NCBI GenBank assembly: GCA_031769625.1
Contig: JAUIMM010000686.1
Coordinates: 2,626,001 to 2,690,000 of the forward strand
Direction of reading: 5' to 3'
DNA from: Taudactylus pleione
Taxonomy: Eukaryota; Chordata; Amphibia; Anura; Myobatrachidae
Length of the DNA stretch: 64,000 nucleotides
The notes under the pieces are model-generated. The model ran no database searches. It had not been told where the DNA came from and saw nothing but the letters and a program-made list of their open reading frames with translations. The position numbers were made by a program, and so were the translations under genes. Positions 10,909 through 23,950 of the stretch are shown here, piece after piece; position 1 is the first letter of the stretch; each line of letters opens with the position of its first letter.

Positions 10909-13235
10909 GATAGGGTTACACTCAATTAGGCTAACCACTGTCAGAGACCTACATAAATGTACTTCAATGTAAGTACATATTTGTATTTTAACTGGATTAA
11001 AATGATTATTGCAGTATCCATGTCTAAGGTGTACCAATTTTCAACATGCATGCATAGTTGTAGCCGGGGCACGCGCCGTGCATCCAACAGCTACCACTGC
11101 AAGGGAGACTGGACAAAGGAGAGGGGCTGAGCAAAGTGAAGTCCCTCTATTGCAAAACATGCAGCAGTTCAGCTGGAAGCCTGGAACATCCTGATGGGTG
11201 CTGCTGAGATTCTAATGGTGCAGCGCTTCTAAGTGGGAACTAGGATGCAAGGGAGAAGCGCCGCACATCATGTCATCGGGTTTGTGCTTCTCTAGTTGTG
11301 CATGTGATGTTATACGCTCATTATACCCACAACGCTGCCACAAGCAGTGTGTCTGGACCCTGGAGCTGGTAATCTATCAGTGATTAGACAGATGTCGGTG
11401 TCAGTGGCCTCGAACCTGTTTTGGCTCGCTCTTCACATGAACCACCCTCCATACACCCCTGAACTTAATATGATCTAGATCAACAATAAAACACAAAGGC
11501 AAAGTATCATTTGATAGAAGGCGGGAATCCCTTTCCAGAGCTTAGTACATATGCAAAATGTGGTCAAATGGCATTTTCCATGGTTTGACTGCATTTCTGC
11601 CCTTAGTACATCCTGCCTCAGGTCTCTTGATATCAGGGTAACTAAAATACTATTATTTTTATTTTAGTTTTTTCAGGGGGGGGGGGGGGGGGGGCAGATA
11701 GTCTGCAGGGTACAGAATCTGACCCCTATACCGTTGACTGAGCATTGACAGAAGGCTTGATGCAAGGGTCTTGGAAGCATAGCAGACAGGCCCCTGTAGA
11801 GCAGACTGGGGAGGGGGACATCCCCTAATACATATGGTTTATCTTCAGGGTTGCATCTTTGTTTGCCGGACCAAACGTATTCCTCTACCAGAGCCCCTCT
11901 GGAGAAAGAGCTTTGTCTGCCTGATTGCTAAAAGGACTGAAGTCTTCAGCCTCTGAGTTTGTGACTTGTGAGAAAGTTTTGTCAGCTTCAGCACAAAAAA
12001 AAACCAGAGCCAATAAACTGCTGTTTTTTTTTTTTGTTGTTTTTTTTTTTTACTCTGTATCTGCTTCCCCGGAATACTTGGAAAAACCCTGTCCCGCATC
12101 AAGAACAGTGTCTTTCCAATGCTCTCTTGATATAATCGATCATGGTCAGAAACTCAGCATTGGGCAACTTTGCCTGCAAACCTTCACTAAGCTGTTACGC
12201 CCATTGGCGTGTCTGAGCTATTCTAAATAGAAGCAGCAGTTGGCACTGGGATAAGCATATGTGTAAAATGTTGCCGGATCGGTCAGTTTTTATGATCAAT
12301 TTTATCGAGCCTTCTGAGTAAGCCTATGGTCCCACAAAATGGGCATCAGACCGAAGATGCCGTCACCAGTGATGCTACGTACAAAGACGCAGTCTCGAAA
12401 TCCAATACTTCTATAAAACAATTGCGACACACTCGCATTTTACTAACCACCCCTTTACCACCCACAAATGGCCCATAAATATCAATCACACTGCATCTAA
12501 ATCTCTCTGTGGGCAACACCGCAGAGGCATCGGGACGTTTGAATTAGATGCCAGCGCTGTAATAGAAAACATTGTCCAACTGTGTAAATCTATAGTATAT
12601 AACTCTGTATCAGGCCCCATGTCTGCTTTAAGCATGGGACAGTTGATGTGGATGGTGTGCTGAATAAAACAAAGTGCCTTGCCTCAGCAGATTTGTAAGC
12701 TGTAGTTAAAAAGAAAATTAGTTGTTTTTTTTTTTTGTACAAGAAGTTTGTAGAGTGTAGAGCCCTTCAATGGTCTCTCACGCCTCCTGAGAGGAGGGGA
12801 CAGTACCAGAATCACCCAAAAGGTGAACCTAAGAGGCAGTGGCAGTTCTAGGGGTGGGTAAGCAGGGCTATCACATGGGGAGCTGCAGCCTGAGGATGCG
12901 TTCGAAGTCACCCCGCCAGCACTGGCTAATCTGATAGCACCTTCCACGGTGCTGCCATTATGTGCAGTTGTTTGCTACCTCCCACTGTCTCCCAGAATGC
13001 CGGGTGTACTGATAAAGGGTGTATCAGTTTCTGTAGTCCATCTTTCACTGCCTGGAGAACATGTCAGAGTCCTGTTGAGAGATGCTGTGATTAGTGAATG
13101 TAATGCTGTTCTAAAAACTTCTGATTTGTGAGAGTATTAGGTCCTTTCATTCTGAGAGATGGAATAATTTTGTTTAGTTAGAGCCAGACAAGCCAGGATT
13201 TACTTTCATGTCTTGTTTATATTCGTGCTTCTAAT
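10909..13235. other. Unannotated intergenic stretch with homopolymers
   Basis: Contains a G-run (11676-11694), T-rich tracts near 12024-12052 and 12723-12738, and otherwise unique-looking sequence. The short frames here have no recognisable domains. No gene is supported. Confidence 0.4.
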
Positions 13236-13251
13236 AAAATTAGCTGTGGCT
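13236..13251 (+). repeat. Target-site duplication, left copy, of LINE A
   Basis: AAAATTAGCTGTGGCT is repeated exactly at 18972-18987, directly after the A-rich tail. It defines the insertion limits of the LINE at 13252-18971. Confidence 0.92.
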
Positions 13252-13399
13252 GGACTTCCGGCTCCGCCCACTATGCAGTGAGCTGTGTGTGGCTATGGCT
13301 CAGCTCCAGACATGGTGAATTACATATCACAGGGCTGTTTGACAGCCTCCAATCTGCCCCCTGAAGCTTCCTCAGACACTCGAGACCCCGCTTACCTGT

Positions 13400-14356
13400 A
13401 TGGAAAAGTATTTCCCCTCCTTAATGCCGGGGAAATCACAGAGGAACCGCACTGACTGCCGCCCCTCCGAATCCAAGATGGCGGCCGTGACTCCGCAGCA
13501 GGGAGAATCGATTCTTATTTCTACACAGCAGGCTGCTCAGACATCCTCAGAGCCTGCTACAGGTACCGCTGATTCTTTCATAACTTATGGGGAGGTGGTC
13601 CAAGCAGTTAAAGAAGCTATGGGACCTATGCTTCAGGAACAGGCAGATCTATTTCAGCAGACAATGTCTGCCTTAAAGGGCCAGATGCAACAGATCTCTC
13701 AAAGAGTCTCTGAAACTGAAAATGTGTCTGGATCTAATTTTCACGAACTTAACACTTTGAAAGCTGAATTTATTACATCACATAGATCTCACCAGCAACT
13801 ACTTTCCAAAGTCGACGACCTTGAGAACAGGTCACGTCGGAACAATTTAAGAGTCGTAGGTCTCCCGGAGACCATTAAAGGGACAGACCTTGTTAAATTT
13901 TTATCTATACAACTCCCAGCACTTTTAGATGTTGCTGAGAACTGTCAGGATATTATTGTGGAGAGGGCGCATCATTTGGGCCCGCAAAGAAACGATCCTG
14001 ACAGGCGACCTCGAGTTGTCATATTCCGATGCCTGAACTAGGTCCATAAAGATATTATATGGTCAGCATCCCGCAAATGTCGTAACCTTACATGGTAAGG
14101 TCACCGCCTATTTATATTCCAAGACTTTTCTACAGAAGTCACCAAGGCTAGGAAGGAATTTTCCCCTATCTGCCAAAATTTAATCCAACATGGTCGTCGC
14201 TTTGCTTTATTATTCCCAGCACGTCTGAGATTATACGACGGCGACACATATAAAGATTTCACCACCGCAGCAGATGCTGAAGCTTATACTCGGGAGTTAT
14301 TTGAATCCGAAAAAGACTCCGCACTGTCGTCTTCTACTTCACCGATGAGGGTCTGA
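13400..14356 (+). pseudogene. LINE A ORF1 (L1 ORF1p-like RNA-binding protein), interrupted
   Basis: The ATG at 13400 opens a 213-codon frame ending at a TAG at 14039-14041. A polar N-terminus leads into a heptad-rich coiled coil (about residues 60-160). The L1 ORF1 signature LENRSRRNNLRVVGLPE follows (about residues 145-165), then the start of the RRM and C-terminal domain (VERAHHLGP). Past the stop, homologous sequence continues to a TGA at 14354-14356 with a frame change (FSTEVTKARKEF, then RRFALLFPARLRLYDG). L1 ORF1p forms trimers that coat the LINE RNA as a chaperone. The early stop removes the C-terminal domain. Confidence 0.85.
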
Positions 14357-14809
14357 GCATAATGTGTTCTACTGACATTGCTGTTTAATTCGTTCATACC
14401 CTGTGTCACCCTTTGGTTGACAATAATACATTCAGTTATAATACACGTTGTTTTACAAAAGTGAAAATATTCTCTGCTGAAGGATATATTACTATTGTTT
14501 TGCTGGGTCTGGTTAAAAGTTCACTGGCCAGGACTCTCTATTATTGGCGCCTATCCACCTGCGCCAACCGGAAGTCTCAATTTTGATAACAAAACAGTCT
14601 GTTTGTAATTACAAGTATTCATCAGCGCCTTTTACAACGGCTGTGTTACTATTGCCCCATTGTATGTCTTTTCCCTATTGTGTCCACCCCCACTCCCCCT
14701 GTCCATGTATGTATTTATTTTTCTCTTCACCATGTCCTTATGATAGGTTTGATATTTTGGCTCATTGGAATTATAGCACATATCCTCTTAGCATCGTCTT
14801 AAATTAACA

Positions 14810-17800
14810 TTGTCACAAATAACATTTGGCACTTGGAATGTGGGAGGATTCCACTCCCCAATTAAGCGTAAAAAAATTCTAATATATTTAAATAAATATC
14901 ATCTAGAAATGGTGTGTTTACAAGAGACGCATCTAATTGCGACAGAGGTTGCTAAACTTAATATGATGGGTTGGACAGTATTGGCGTCATCCCCATACAA
15001 CTCCAAATCTAGAGGTGTGGTGGTGATGGCCAGACATGATCTACCTGTTACATTCTTTGGGACTGAGACAGATCCTGAGGGTCGATATGCCATCCTGGAA
15101 ACTTCCATTTATGATGTACCTTATGTGATTTGTACTATTTATGCACCTAACCGGTATGACAAGAGATTTTTACAATCTGTTCTCTCAAAACTATACCCTA
15201 TATGTAATGAGAACGTAATTTTATGTGGAGATTTTAATTTAATAGTTTCAAAGGAGATGGATTGTCAACACCCATCCCATCGATCTGCACACATGCCCAG
15301 ATATGGTATACCGTATGTCATGCAACAACTAAAGCTCATTGATGTTTGGAGAGCCAAGCATCCCACTGAAAAAGATTACTCCTGCTTGTCGGCTGCCCAT
15401 GGCTCATTATCCCGGCTGGACTATATTTTGATGTCTGACTCCATATTATTGAAATCACTTGATAGTTGTATCGAACCAATAACTCTCTCAGATCACACGT
15501 TGGTCTGGGTTGATCTTGCAGTCAATGTAGATAAAGGCCCATTTCGCCGATGGCGCTTTCTATCCAGCCTAATGTCCTCACTGAAATTTCGTAAAAAAAT
15601 TGAGTCTTCGTGGCAAAACTACAAGCAGGATAATCAATCACATGAGCAAGAAGACCCTCTGTTGTTCTGGCAGACCTCAAAGGCAGTACTCAGAGGGGAA
15701 TTAATTTCATATGTCAGTTATAATAGAAAAAGATTTTTGAAAACTTTTAAATCTGCACAACAAGCACTTACAGAATCCTTTTAGAGATTTAAAAGTTCTC
15801 CTACTCCCGCACATAAACAATTGTACTTGGGCTGTAAAACCCATTTTGACGCTATCCTAACTGACATGGGAGATCGGCACACATTCCAAAGAAGGTTTCA
15901 ATTTTACAAGCACGGCAATAGGATCGGACGCCTGTTATCCAATCTTTTAAAAGGCCCACGACTGTCCACTCTGGTTAAAAGACTCCGCACATCCACCGGC
16001 TCTTACACATCCTCTAGCAAACAAATAGTCGAAGAATTTTGTTCTTTTTATACCAAATTATATGCTGCGTCCCCCCCCTGATGAATCAAATAGAGATTTG
16101 TTCTGGTCTACTATTACCCCTCCTCAATTGCCTTCCGACTTGGCTGCTTCCATAACCGCTCCGATCTCTGCATCAGAGGTACAAAAAATTATACAAGGTA
16201 TGAGTTCGGGGAAAGCCCCTGGCCCTGACGGGCTTACCGGGGAATTTTATAAATTTCTCTCCCCCAAAATTATAGATACATTAACGTCTGTATATAATCA
16301 CATTTTAACTACTAAGACCTTACCATCTTACTTCAACTCAGCAATCCTAAAAGTCCTACCCAAATCAGGCAAAGACCTGGAATGCTCTGGCTCATATAGG
16401 CCTATTTCTCTTCTTAATAATGACTACAAAATATTATTAAAAATATTGGCCGAGTGAATGAAAGTAGTACTTCCCAGACTGGTTCATGAAGATCAGACTG
16501 GGTTTATATGGGGGCATCACTCGACGGCCAATATACGTAGAGTACTGGCAGCGTCCAATTGGGTACAGTCATTAAAAACCAGGGATTTACATTCCATCTT
16601 ATCGTTTGATGCCGAAAAGGCCTTCGACCTGGTATCTTGGGACCATTTATTTTTCACACTCCATAAATTTGGATTCCAGTCAGATTTTATTATGCTTCTT
16701 ACCTCACTATATACTTACTCATCCTCACAAATTGTCTGTAATGGCTACTCAATCCCCATGTTTTAAAATTTTCGTTTAGCACGCCCAACCTTGAAATATC
16801 TGGGGATACATATTCCTTTTGGCCCTGGGAAACTATACTCAGTGAATTTCACCCCATTACTCCGATCAATATCAAAATTACTAACAGATTGGTTATCCTT
16901 ACCGGGTCACATTGCCGTCTAGAAGAGTGTTATATTCCCCAAAATTTCCTACCCTATGCAGATGCTGACGATCTCCCTCACCAAAACAGATCTATATGCA
17001 CTCCAAAAAATTTTCACTAAATTTATTTGGAACCGCGGAAAATCAAGGATTACCTTGGCTAGACTTAGTTTGCCCGGGAAAGAGTGGGGATTGGGTGTCC
17101 CTGATCTAAAGATTTTTTCTTTATCAGTTGCCTTCAGATATATTTCAGATTGGTTACTGAATCGTTCTGTTTATACTTCCCTGGATGTGGAGAAAGAGTT
17201 ATTTAAACCATACTCCTTGAGTGCTCTTCTCCACACCCCCAGAAAATCAATTCCCCAACAAATTATAGCAAGCCCCTTGTTTAATAGCACCTATCTAGCC
17301 TGGATAGCGATTAACCGCAGGCTGAAAAGGGATTGGCATTTCACTCCATTTATCTCTATCTGTGGTAATCCACTATTTCCCCCTGCTATGACCAATAGGG
17401 GTTTTGCAGAATGGAAGAGGAAGGGGATTCTAATAATCAATGATGTATTCGACCCGGGGGGTAACATACTACCATTTATCAATATCAGAAATACCTTTAA
17501 CGTCTCGAACAACTGTTTCTATATGTATCTCCAATTGCAACACTATATTTCTGGTCTACCTAAAGCCTATTTAACTCCAGATGGATCTGACCCACTAGTT
17601 TCACTCTTGTCTCTAATAAAATCCCGTACCTATCATACTAAACTATTAACTGACATGCTGAATAAGACTGATTGCCACCATGCCTGGAACTCTTTACATA
17701 GTAGTTGGACCAGGGATATTACATCTTTCCCGGAACATAACCGCTTTCTCTTACATTTTGACTCTACAATGAAGCATTTGCGCTGTGCAATGCTTCAAGA

Positions 17801-18335
17801 AGTACATTATAAAGTACTGAATAGAGCATATATCTCACAACATCAGAGGAAATATATGGTCCCTAACGAGACAGGTCGATGTCTTAAATGTCATCATGAA
17901 TCAGCCTTTTTTTATCACAATTGCTGGGAGTGAAGGAAGATTTGCCGATTTTGGAACAAAATAATTGTGTTTATTAATAATATTTTTTCCTTACATTTAC
18001 ACCCAGACCCTTCAGCGGTCTTATGTCTTATTTACACCAATTGGGAACTGGGCCAATATAAAAGATCCATTATTCCTTTACTTTCTATTTTAACTACGGC
18101 CAAAAAAGTTATTTTAAAACAATGGACCAGTAAGACCCCACCCTTTATACAACATTTACTACTTAAAAATTTATATTTTGATAGGAGGGCTTCATTTCCG
18201 GATGTCGAGAAGGGAGTAGTGCAATTTTACAGGAGATGGGGCTCTTACATTGATTATTTGCAACCACAGACCCAAACCCAAATATTACAGGTGTTTGAAA
18301 ACACAAACTGGTATTTGCTGAGACTACTGATTTAA
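14810..18335 (+). pseudogene. LINE A ORF2 (endonuclease/reverse transcriptase), multiply broken
   Basis: The apurinic-type endonuclease spans about the first 235 residues, with FGTWNVGG, VCLQETH, LCGDFN, SRLDYIL and SDHTLV. The reverse transcriptase shows SSGKAPGPDGLTGEFYK (about 16205), YRPISLLNNDYKILLK, HEDQTGF and FDAEKAFDLVSWDH (about 16610). It then jumps from the VCNGYS block (about 16736) to LKYLGIHIPFG (about 16792), so the segment with the YADD catalytic box is missing. The C-terminal region has a CLKCHHE motif (about 17880). Damage includes in-frame stops at 15782, 16455, 16764 and 17931, and a frameshift at the C-run near 16072. The stop at 16455 sits where Arg is usual, fitting CGA-to-TGA decay. 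The frame edge at 14810 is not an ATG. Confidence 0.9.
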
Positions 18336-18950
18336 ATATAGAGGGTATGATCATATTATATTTCACTATAAGTTAATAATATATATACTATTATTGTATT
18401 TGTGACGATATGCGGATATGACTGACAGAAACAGAAAAATAGGTGCCCGATTATATACGGATGGAGAAATCGTGAGGTTCGAAATACAACTTCTTTTTGA
18501 GAATCTTCCCTATGTCCCTCCCACCCTACCTATCATGTTTCCCCACATGTATGTTTGTCTTGTGTACCCAACCCCCCTTTTTTATGAATAATTGTACTTA
18601 TTGAATTGGTGTACAAAAGAGAAACAATGGAAATGTTTGTTTGTCTGTTTTAATTCATGTAGACAACTATTTCTTTTTTTTTTTTTTTTTTTCTCAAACT
18701 GCACGAATGGGGAAAATTCAGAGCAGGCCTCTGAGTACAGATATTCATATTTTCTCAAACTAGTATTAAAACCCCAATGTGTATCATCACTACAGATATC
18801 GTTACTACTGTATAGTGAGTTAGTTGTTCAGCTATATATATTTTATATTCTGGTCATAATTTCCATCTATGTTGCATTGTTACCATAATATCTATTTGTA
18901 TTTAACACAAAGCATCTAATTCTTTTGTATGTAACTATTATAAAATCTCA

Positions 18951-18987
18951 ATAAAAAGATTTAACAAAAAAAAAATTAGCTGTGGCT
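18951..18987 (+). repeat. LINE A poly(A) signal, A-tail and right target-site duplication
   Basis: AATAAA is followed by A-rich sequence and then the right copy of the 16-bp duplication (18972-18987). Confidence 0.9.
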
Positions 18988-19088
18988 ACTTGTACCAAGG
19001 TCCTGGACTGGTGTACTACTACTTGACTGCTGCAGACAAGTGCAACAGTTGATTTCCAGCACCCTTACCCTGATTTTGCCACAAGAGA

Positions 19089-19120
<32 letters not shown>

Positions 19121-19605
19121 ATATATTGTGATAACTTATAACTTGTGGTAATTCAGCTCAGTAGATGGGTCAGTGGTGCAGTGCCTAGATGCATAATGAG
19201 AGTCCACGTGCAGCCTTTCAGGTTTAAATGAAATAAATGGAGCTTTACTGTCAGCATTCAGGAACAAAAATAACAAAAACCTAGCCCCCATTCAGGGCAC
19301 TACCTTACTTTTTGAACCTAGACTATTATGGACAGCTAGTCTGCAAATGTAGCTCTCAAAAGTCTCAGTCCTGTATCTCACAGGTACAAACATGGCCTCC
19401 TGGCCTTCACACAAAGTCTCTCTTGTGGTCCCTTCTGCCTGGTATGTGGGGTGGAACACTGGCCTCCCGCCTGGCTTGCCTGCCATAACTTCACTCAAAC
19501 ACAGCCAGAGATTTTCCAGTGCCCATGAATATATATACTAGCTGGGATACCCGGCATTGCCTAGGTTGAAGATTAGACCCTGAAATACACCTGAAGCCTT
19601 TATTG
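18988..19605. other. Intergenic stretch with (AT)n microsatellite
   Basis: An (AT)n run lies at about 19089-19115. Near 19540-19565 is a phrase (CTAGCTGGGATACCCGGCATTG) resembling the start of a dispersed animal repeat. The rest is unassigned. No gene is supported. Confidence 0.4.
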
Positions 19606-19740
19606 TCTTCTTCAGGGTCCCATGGGGATAATGTAGTTGGAGTGATCCAGGCACCAAACAGTTAAGCTTTTAGCTCCCAGGATACCCCAGGTCCTCCTCC
19701 ACATATACCCCGCCCCCTGGCCATAGGCATTCAGTTTTTC
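19606..19740 (+). repeat. Left inverted terminal repeat of DIRS copy 2
   Basis: GATCCAGGCACCAAACAGTTAAGC and the ACATATACCCCGCCCC GC-box segment are inverted at 25190-25330. It has a deletion of about 20 bp near the outer end relative to copy 1. Confidence 0.85.
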
Positions 19741-20620
19741 ATTTGGTGCGGCAGGATGCAGATGCACCTTTAAAACAGCAGGACTGCTTAGGCAGTCCCA
19801 AGCTTCAATTTTATGTTTGAGTTAGCAGTGCTGAGCATCTTAATGCCTGCACTGCGACTCCGTCCACCTCCGCCGGGCCGCAACACCAGTAACGGATCTG
19901 GTGATTTTGGCGGGTCACGGCAGAGCTCGCTAGCGGCGACCCTGGAGCCCGGACTGCAACCAGATGCACAGAGAAGTCAGGTAAGGCGATTCCCTGCTTA
20001 CGGGGAATCGCGTGCGGCAGTCCTTGCTTTTGGTGCTGGAGAAGCACCGGATGCCGCTGCAGTGAGGGCCCGGGGCCGTCCGCTCTCTTACTAGACCTCC
20101 GGGGCCTTATCGTCTGATGCCGGGGATTGGCAGCAGACCCGGCCGGTTGACGCAGCTCGGGGGAGGTAGGCTCTCCCCCAGCAGCTCCTCCCCCGACTCA
20201 GACGTAGATCCATCAAAAGTTTTCCCGCATCTAGGTCGCTCCTCCTACCCTCCTCATGTATATGAGGCACTCACAGTCCACTATCGGTGCTCTGTTGAAG
20301 CTGTTTGGTGTCGGGAGGTTTTGGGTCCTCCCTGTATACCTCTCTTTTGGGTCAGGTATATAGTGCTCTATATCCTACCAAGTTTGAGTACTTGATTCAG
20401 GGTCCATTGCAACGAATTTACATATGCATTATATGTGACTTTTTGCTAGCTGCTGTGTTGATACTGTCTTTTATTTCTGACAGTCAGTTATAACTATCAC
20501 TCTTTTTCTCCTTATCCCTCTGTTACAGGTGGGTGGGTTTTTTTTTCCTCTATCCTTCACATTTACTAGTTGTTTGTGAAGGCTGTCACATTACATTGCA
20601 TTATCACCTTTATAATTGAT

Positions 20621-21990
20621 ATGTCAAAAGGTAAAGGGAAACAGGAGGTTGAGGTCCCTGTGCTGATTTCATATAAATCCTTTTTGGTGGGCTTGTCCCC
20701 TCATGACAATACAGGATGGTTTATGTGCTGTTTGTTTATAAAGAACCACCTCACCAGTCCCAGTCTACCAGCCCCTGTACAGGACCTATCTTGGGTGTCC
20801 TCCTTGTCTCAGATGATGACGCAGCTAGTGGATCATTTGGCTACTCCCATGCTGCCTCCTTTAATGGGATACCTACAGCAGTTTCAGCATGCTGTTTACC
20901 CCCCTATACATCCTTCTTGGCTGGATGTTTATGCCCACTCAAGTCAGAGTATGGCTCAGTCAGCTGTGGCGAACAGACCAGTAGTCACTAAGGCACCTAA
21001 GGTTATCTTTTTATCAGTCTGCACAGCATGTAGATTCAGACGTATCATCGGAGGAATCAGATGATGCGCCAGTTTCTTCTCCAGGATCTATCTCAGGAGA
21101 GGATGACCATCCTTCTACAGTGGATGTCCCTTCTTTGGTGAGGGCGGTCAAATCAATCCTAAATATACAGGATGATGAGCCAGCTCCTAGACAGAAGGCT
21201 CCAGTGTTTAAACACCAGAAGGTGGTAAAAGCAGAGTTTCCTAAATCTGAGCAGCTCACTGAACTTATGGAAGAGGCATGGAGTAACCTAGATAAACTGT
21301 TCCATATTGTGAAAATATTAGCATCTTTGTATCCTTTCCCAGCTACTGAATGTACTAAGTGGGAAATGCCTCCTACTGTGGATGCTCATGTGTTATATTT
21401 AGTCATGAGTGTTACATTGCCTATTTAGTCAGCATCTTCTCTTAAAGATCCTACAGATAGAAAAATTGAAATATGTCTTAAAGCAGTATTTTAAATGTCT
21501 GGAGTGGTTACTCGACCAGCTATGGCTGGGGCTTGGGTATCTAAGGCTGTTGAAGAATGGACAGGGGCATTGGAAGATACTCTACCGAATGCTACTAGAG
21601 AACCGTTGACCTATATCTCCCACAAACTGGAATCAGCCTCCTATTTGGGAGAAGCTGCAATAGATGCTGGGCTCCTTGCTTCTAAAGCATCGGCAGCCTC
21701 AGTGGTGGCTTGTAGAGCCCTTTGGTTAAGTCCTGGAAAGAAGATATGGGGTCAAAGAAGGTTCTGGAATCCTTACCTTTTTTGGAAATATACTTTTTGG
21801 AGCATAATTAGATGAGAGTGGCTACTCTGACAGCTTCTAAATCTGCAGGTCTGTCAGCAACAGCTACATTAAAGTCTAGGCAGTCTTCTTTTTGGTCCTT
21901 TCATCCTCAAGGACGAGCAAAAAGGACAGTCTTCCTCCAGACCGTCTAGTTCTCGCAGGACCACCAAGCAGCAAACTAAGAGTCCTCACC
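20621..21990 (+). pseudogene. Gag-like ORF1 of DIRS copy 2 (broken)
   Basis: Starts MSKGKGKQEVEVP at 20621. The blocks recur in the same order as in copies 1 and 3: SVDVPSLVRAVKSILNIQDD (about 21118), KWEMPPTVDAHVLYLVMSVT (about 21359) and GVVTRPAMAGAWVSKAVEEW (about 21500). The cysteine pairs seen in copy 3 are lost (YKSF replaces CKSC). Stops at 21426 and 21492 plus frame changes make it non-coding. The Gag-like role is inferred from its position in the element. Confidence 0.75.
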
Positions 21991-22009
21991 GGCCAGACAT
22001 CCACTTTCT

Positions 22010-23950
22010 AAGCTGGACGACAAACCCTCTGCCTGATGGGGCGGGCCTCCTCCTGGAGTATCCCAGGGTGGGAGGCCAACTTCTTCAATTTGCGGACTAC
22101 TGGCATCAAACAACAACAGGCACCTTGGTCCGAGAAGTGGTCCCTCAGGGGTATGTTCTCACTTTCCAGAGGTGTCCTCCCAGGAAATCTTTTTGCACAA
22201 CTCCCCCATCAGATTCTCTCAAGGCCTTGGCCCTCCAGGAGGCCATTTACTCCCTGCTGCGGGCAGGTGTGATAATCACAGTTCCTGTGGTTTAACAAGG
22301 AAGGTGTTATTACTCCAATCTATTTTTGATTCAGAAACCAAATTGGTCTCATTGCCCTTATCTAAATCTGAAAACCCTCAACAAGTTTATCCATGTACCC
22401 AAGTTCCTATGAAGACTCTTCGATCAATCTTTTTTGCAATGGAACCTAGGGATTTTATGGCTTCCCTGGACATTCAGGATGCGTATCTGCATGTACCTAT
22501 TATGCCATCCCACCAACAATTTCTACAGTTTGCTGTCCTTAAACAACATTACCAATTTCAGGCACTGCCCTTTGATCTATCAAAGGCCCCTCAGGTCTTC
22601 ACCAAAATAATGGCGGTTATGATGGCCTACCTCAGGCGTCAGGGAATCAGAATACTTCCATATCTGGACCACCTTCTGATATTGACACAGTCTCCACCTG
22701 TTTTACAGCAACATCTTCAACTAACCATTGCCTGCCTACAGACACACGGCTGTATCATCAATTGGAAGAAATCCTCTCTTTCTCCAAAACAGCGGATGGT
22801 ACATCTGGGGGCACTTCTGGATTCTCAGGCACAAAGGGTGTTTCTGGCAGGGGACAAAATTGCAGCCCTATCATTGCGAGTACGCAATCGAAGGGTATCC
22901 ATTCTATTAGCGATGCAGGTCTTGGGGTCAATGGTATCCACCTCCGACATGGTGGAATCTGCTCAGTTGCACTCCAGGCCTCTGCAGTAATTATCTCCCA
23001 TAGCAACGGACAGTATCATCTAATATGGTCCCAGAGGATCCTTCTCAATCCAGAGGTTCGTCTCTCTCTCTCTCTCTCTTTCTCTCTCTCCTGGATACAA
23101 AATTATTATCTGGACAACGGTTGCCCATTCTGGATTCCAAATTGGGTGTTTTTCACCACGGATGCCAGTCTTCGGGGATGGGGGGCGGTGACAGGTCATC
23201 ACACCTTTCAGGGAAGATGGACAAATCAGGAAGTCATCTGCCCATAAACATTCTGGAGCTTCGAGCAGTAAACAAAGCACTTATCATGGCACAGGACCTG
23301 CTCCAGGGCAGGCCGGTCGAGATCCAGTCCGACAATGCGACCACAGTAGCCAATCTCAATCATCAAGGAGTCACGCAAAGCCATGCAGCCATGTGGGAAG
23401 TTACAAAAATTTTGATCTGGGCAGAACGTCATCTTCCGGCTATCTCTGCAATATTCATCTTGGGAGTCCTCAACTGAGAAGCACATTTCCTAAGTCATCA
23501 GGACATACAGGCCGGAGAGTGGGCTCTCCACCTGGGGTTTTTTCATCTGCTGGCGAACAAATGGGGCCTACCAGATGTAGACCTCATGGCCTCACGTCAC
23601 AATCACAAAGTCCCCAGGTTTGGGTCCAGGACCAGAGACCCCTCAGCTGCATTCGTAGATGCACTGGCATTGAGATGGGACTTCAACCTGGTGAATCTCT
23701 TTCTTCTGATTTCCCTCCTCCCAAGGGTCCTAAGGAAATTCAAGCAGGAAGGCGGAACAGTGATACTGGTAGTTCTTGCTTGGCCCAGACGCCATTGGTT
23801 CACCCACATACGGAATCTATCCATAGACATTCCATTTCCTCTTCCTCTATGGCTGGATCTTTTAGCGCAGGGTCCCTGTCTACATCCGGACTTACCCTAT
23901 CTGTCTTTGACAGCGTGGCCCTTGAGTCTTCCATCTTAATAGCCAAAGGT
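22010..23950 (+). pseudogene. Reverse transcriptase, RNase H and methyltransferase-like ORF of DIRS copy 2 (broken)
   Basis: A 272-codon frame (22172-22990) carries most of the reverse transcriptase: MASLDIQDAYLHVPI (about 22458), QALPFDLSKAPQVFTKIMAV and ILPYLDHLLIL (about 22651-22683). The catalytic box reads YLDH. RNase H contains TTDASLRGWGAVTG (about 23155), NILELRAV (about 23247) and SDNATTVANLNHQG (about 23328). The methyltransferase-like part contains LMASRHNHKVPRFGSRTRD (about 23583) and KFKQEGGTVILVVLAWPR. A TC microsatellite at 23059-23092 has expanded in the sequence just before RNase H. The stop in LNWEAD (TGA at about 23475) and frameshifts inactivate it. Confidence 0.85.

Larger units (their letters stand above)
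13252..18971 (+). mobile_element. L1/Tx1-like LINE A (5.7 kb, full span with internal deletion)
   Basis: A two-ORF non-LTR retrotransposon flanked by a perfect 16-bp target-site duplication. The order is a short 5' UTR, an ORF1 coiled-coil RNA-binding protein, ORF2 (endonuclease, reverse transcriptase, C-terminal Cys region), a 3' UTR, and AATAAA (about 18951) with an A-rich tail. The structure and motifs match the L1/Tx1 group common in amphibians and fishes. ORF2 lacks about 100 residues around the reverse-transcriptase active site and carries several stops, so the copy is dead. The intact duplication suggests a relatively young insertion. Confidence 0.93.
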
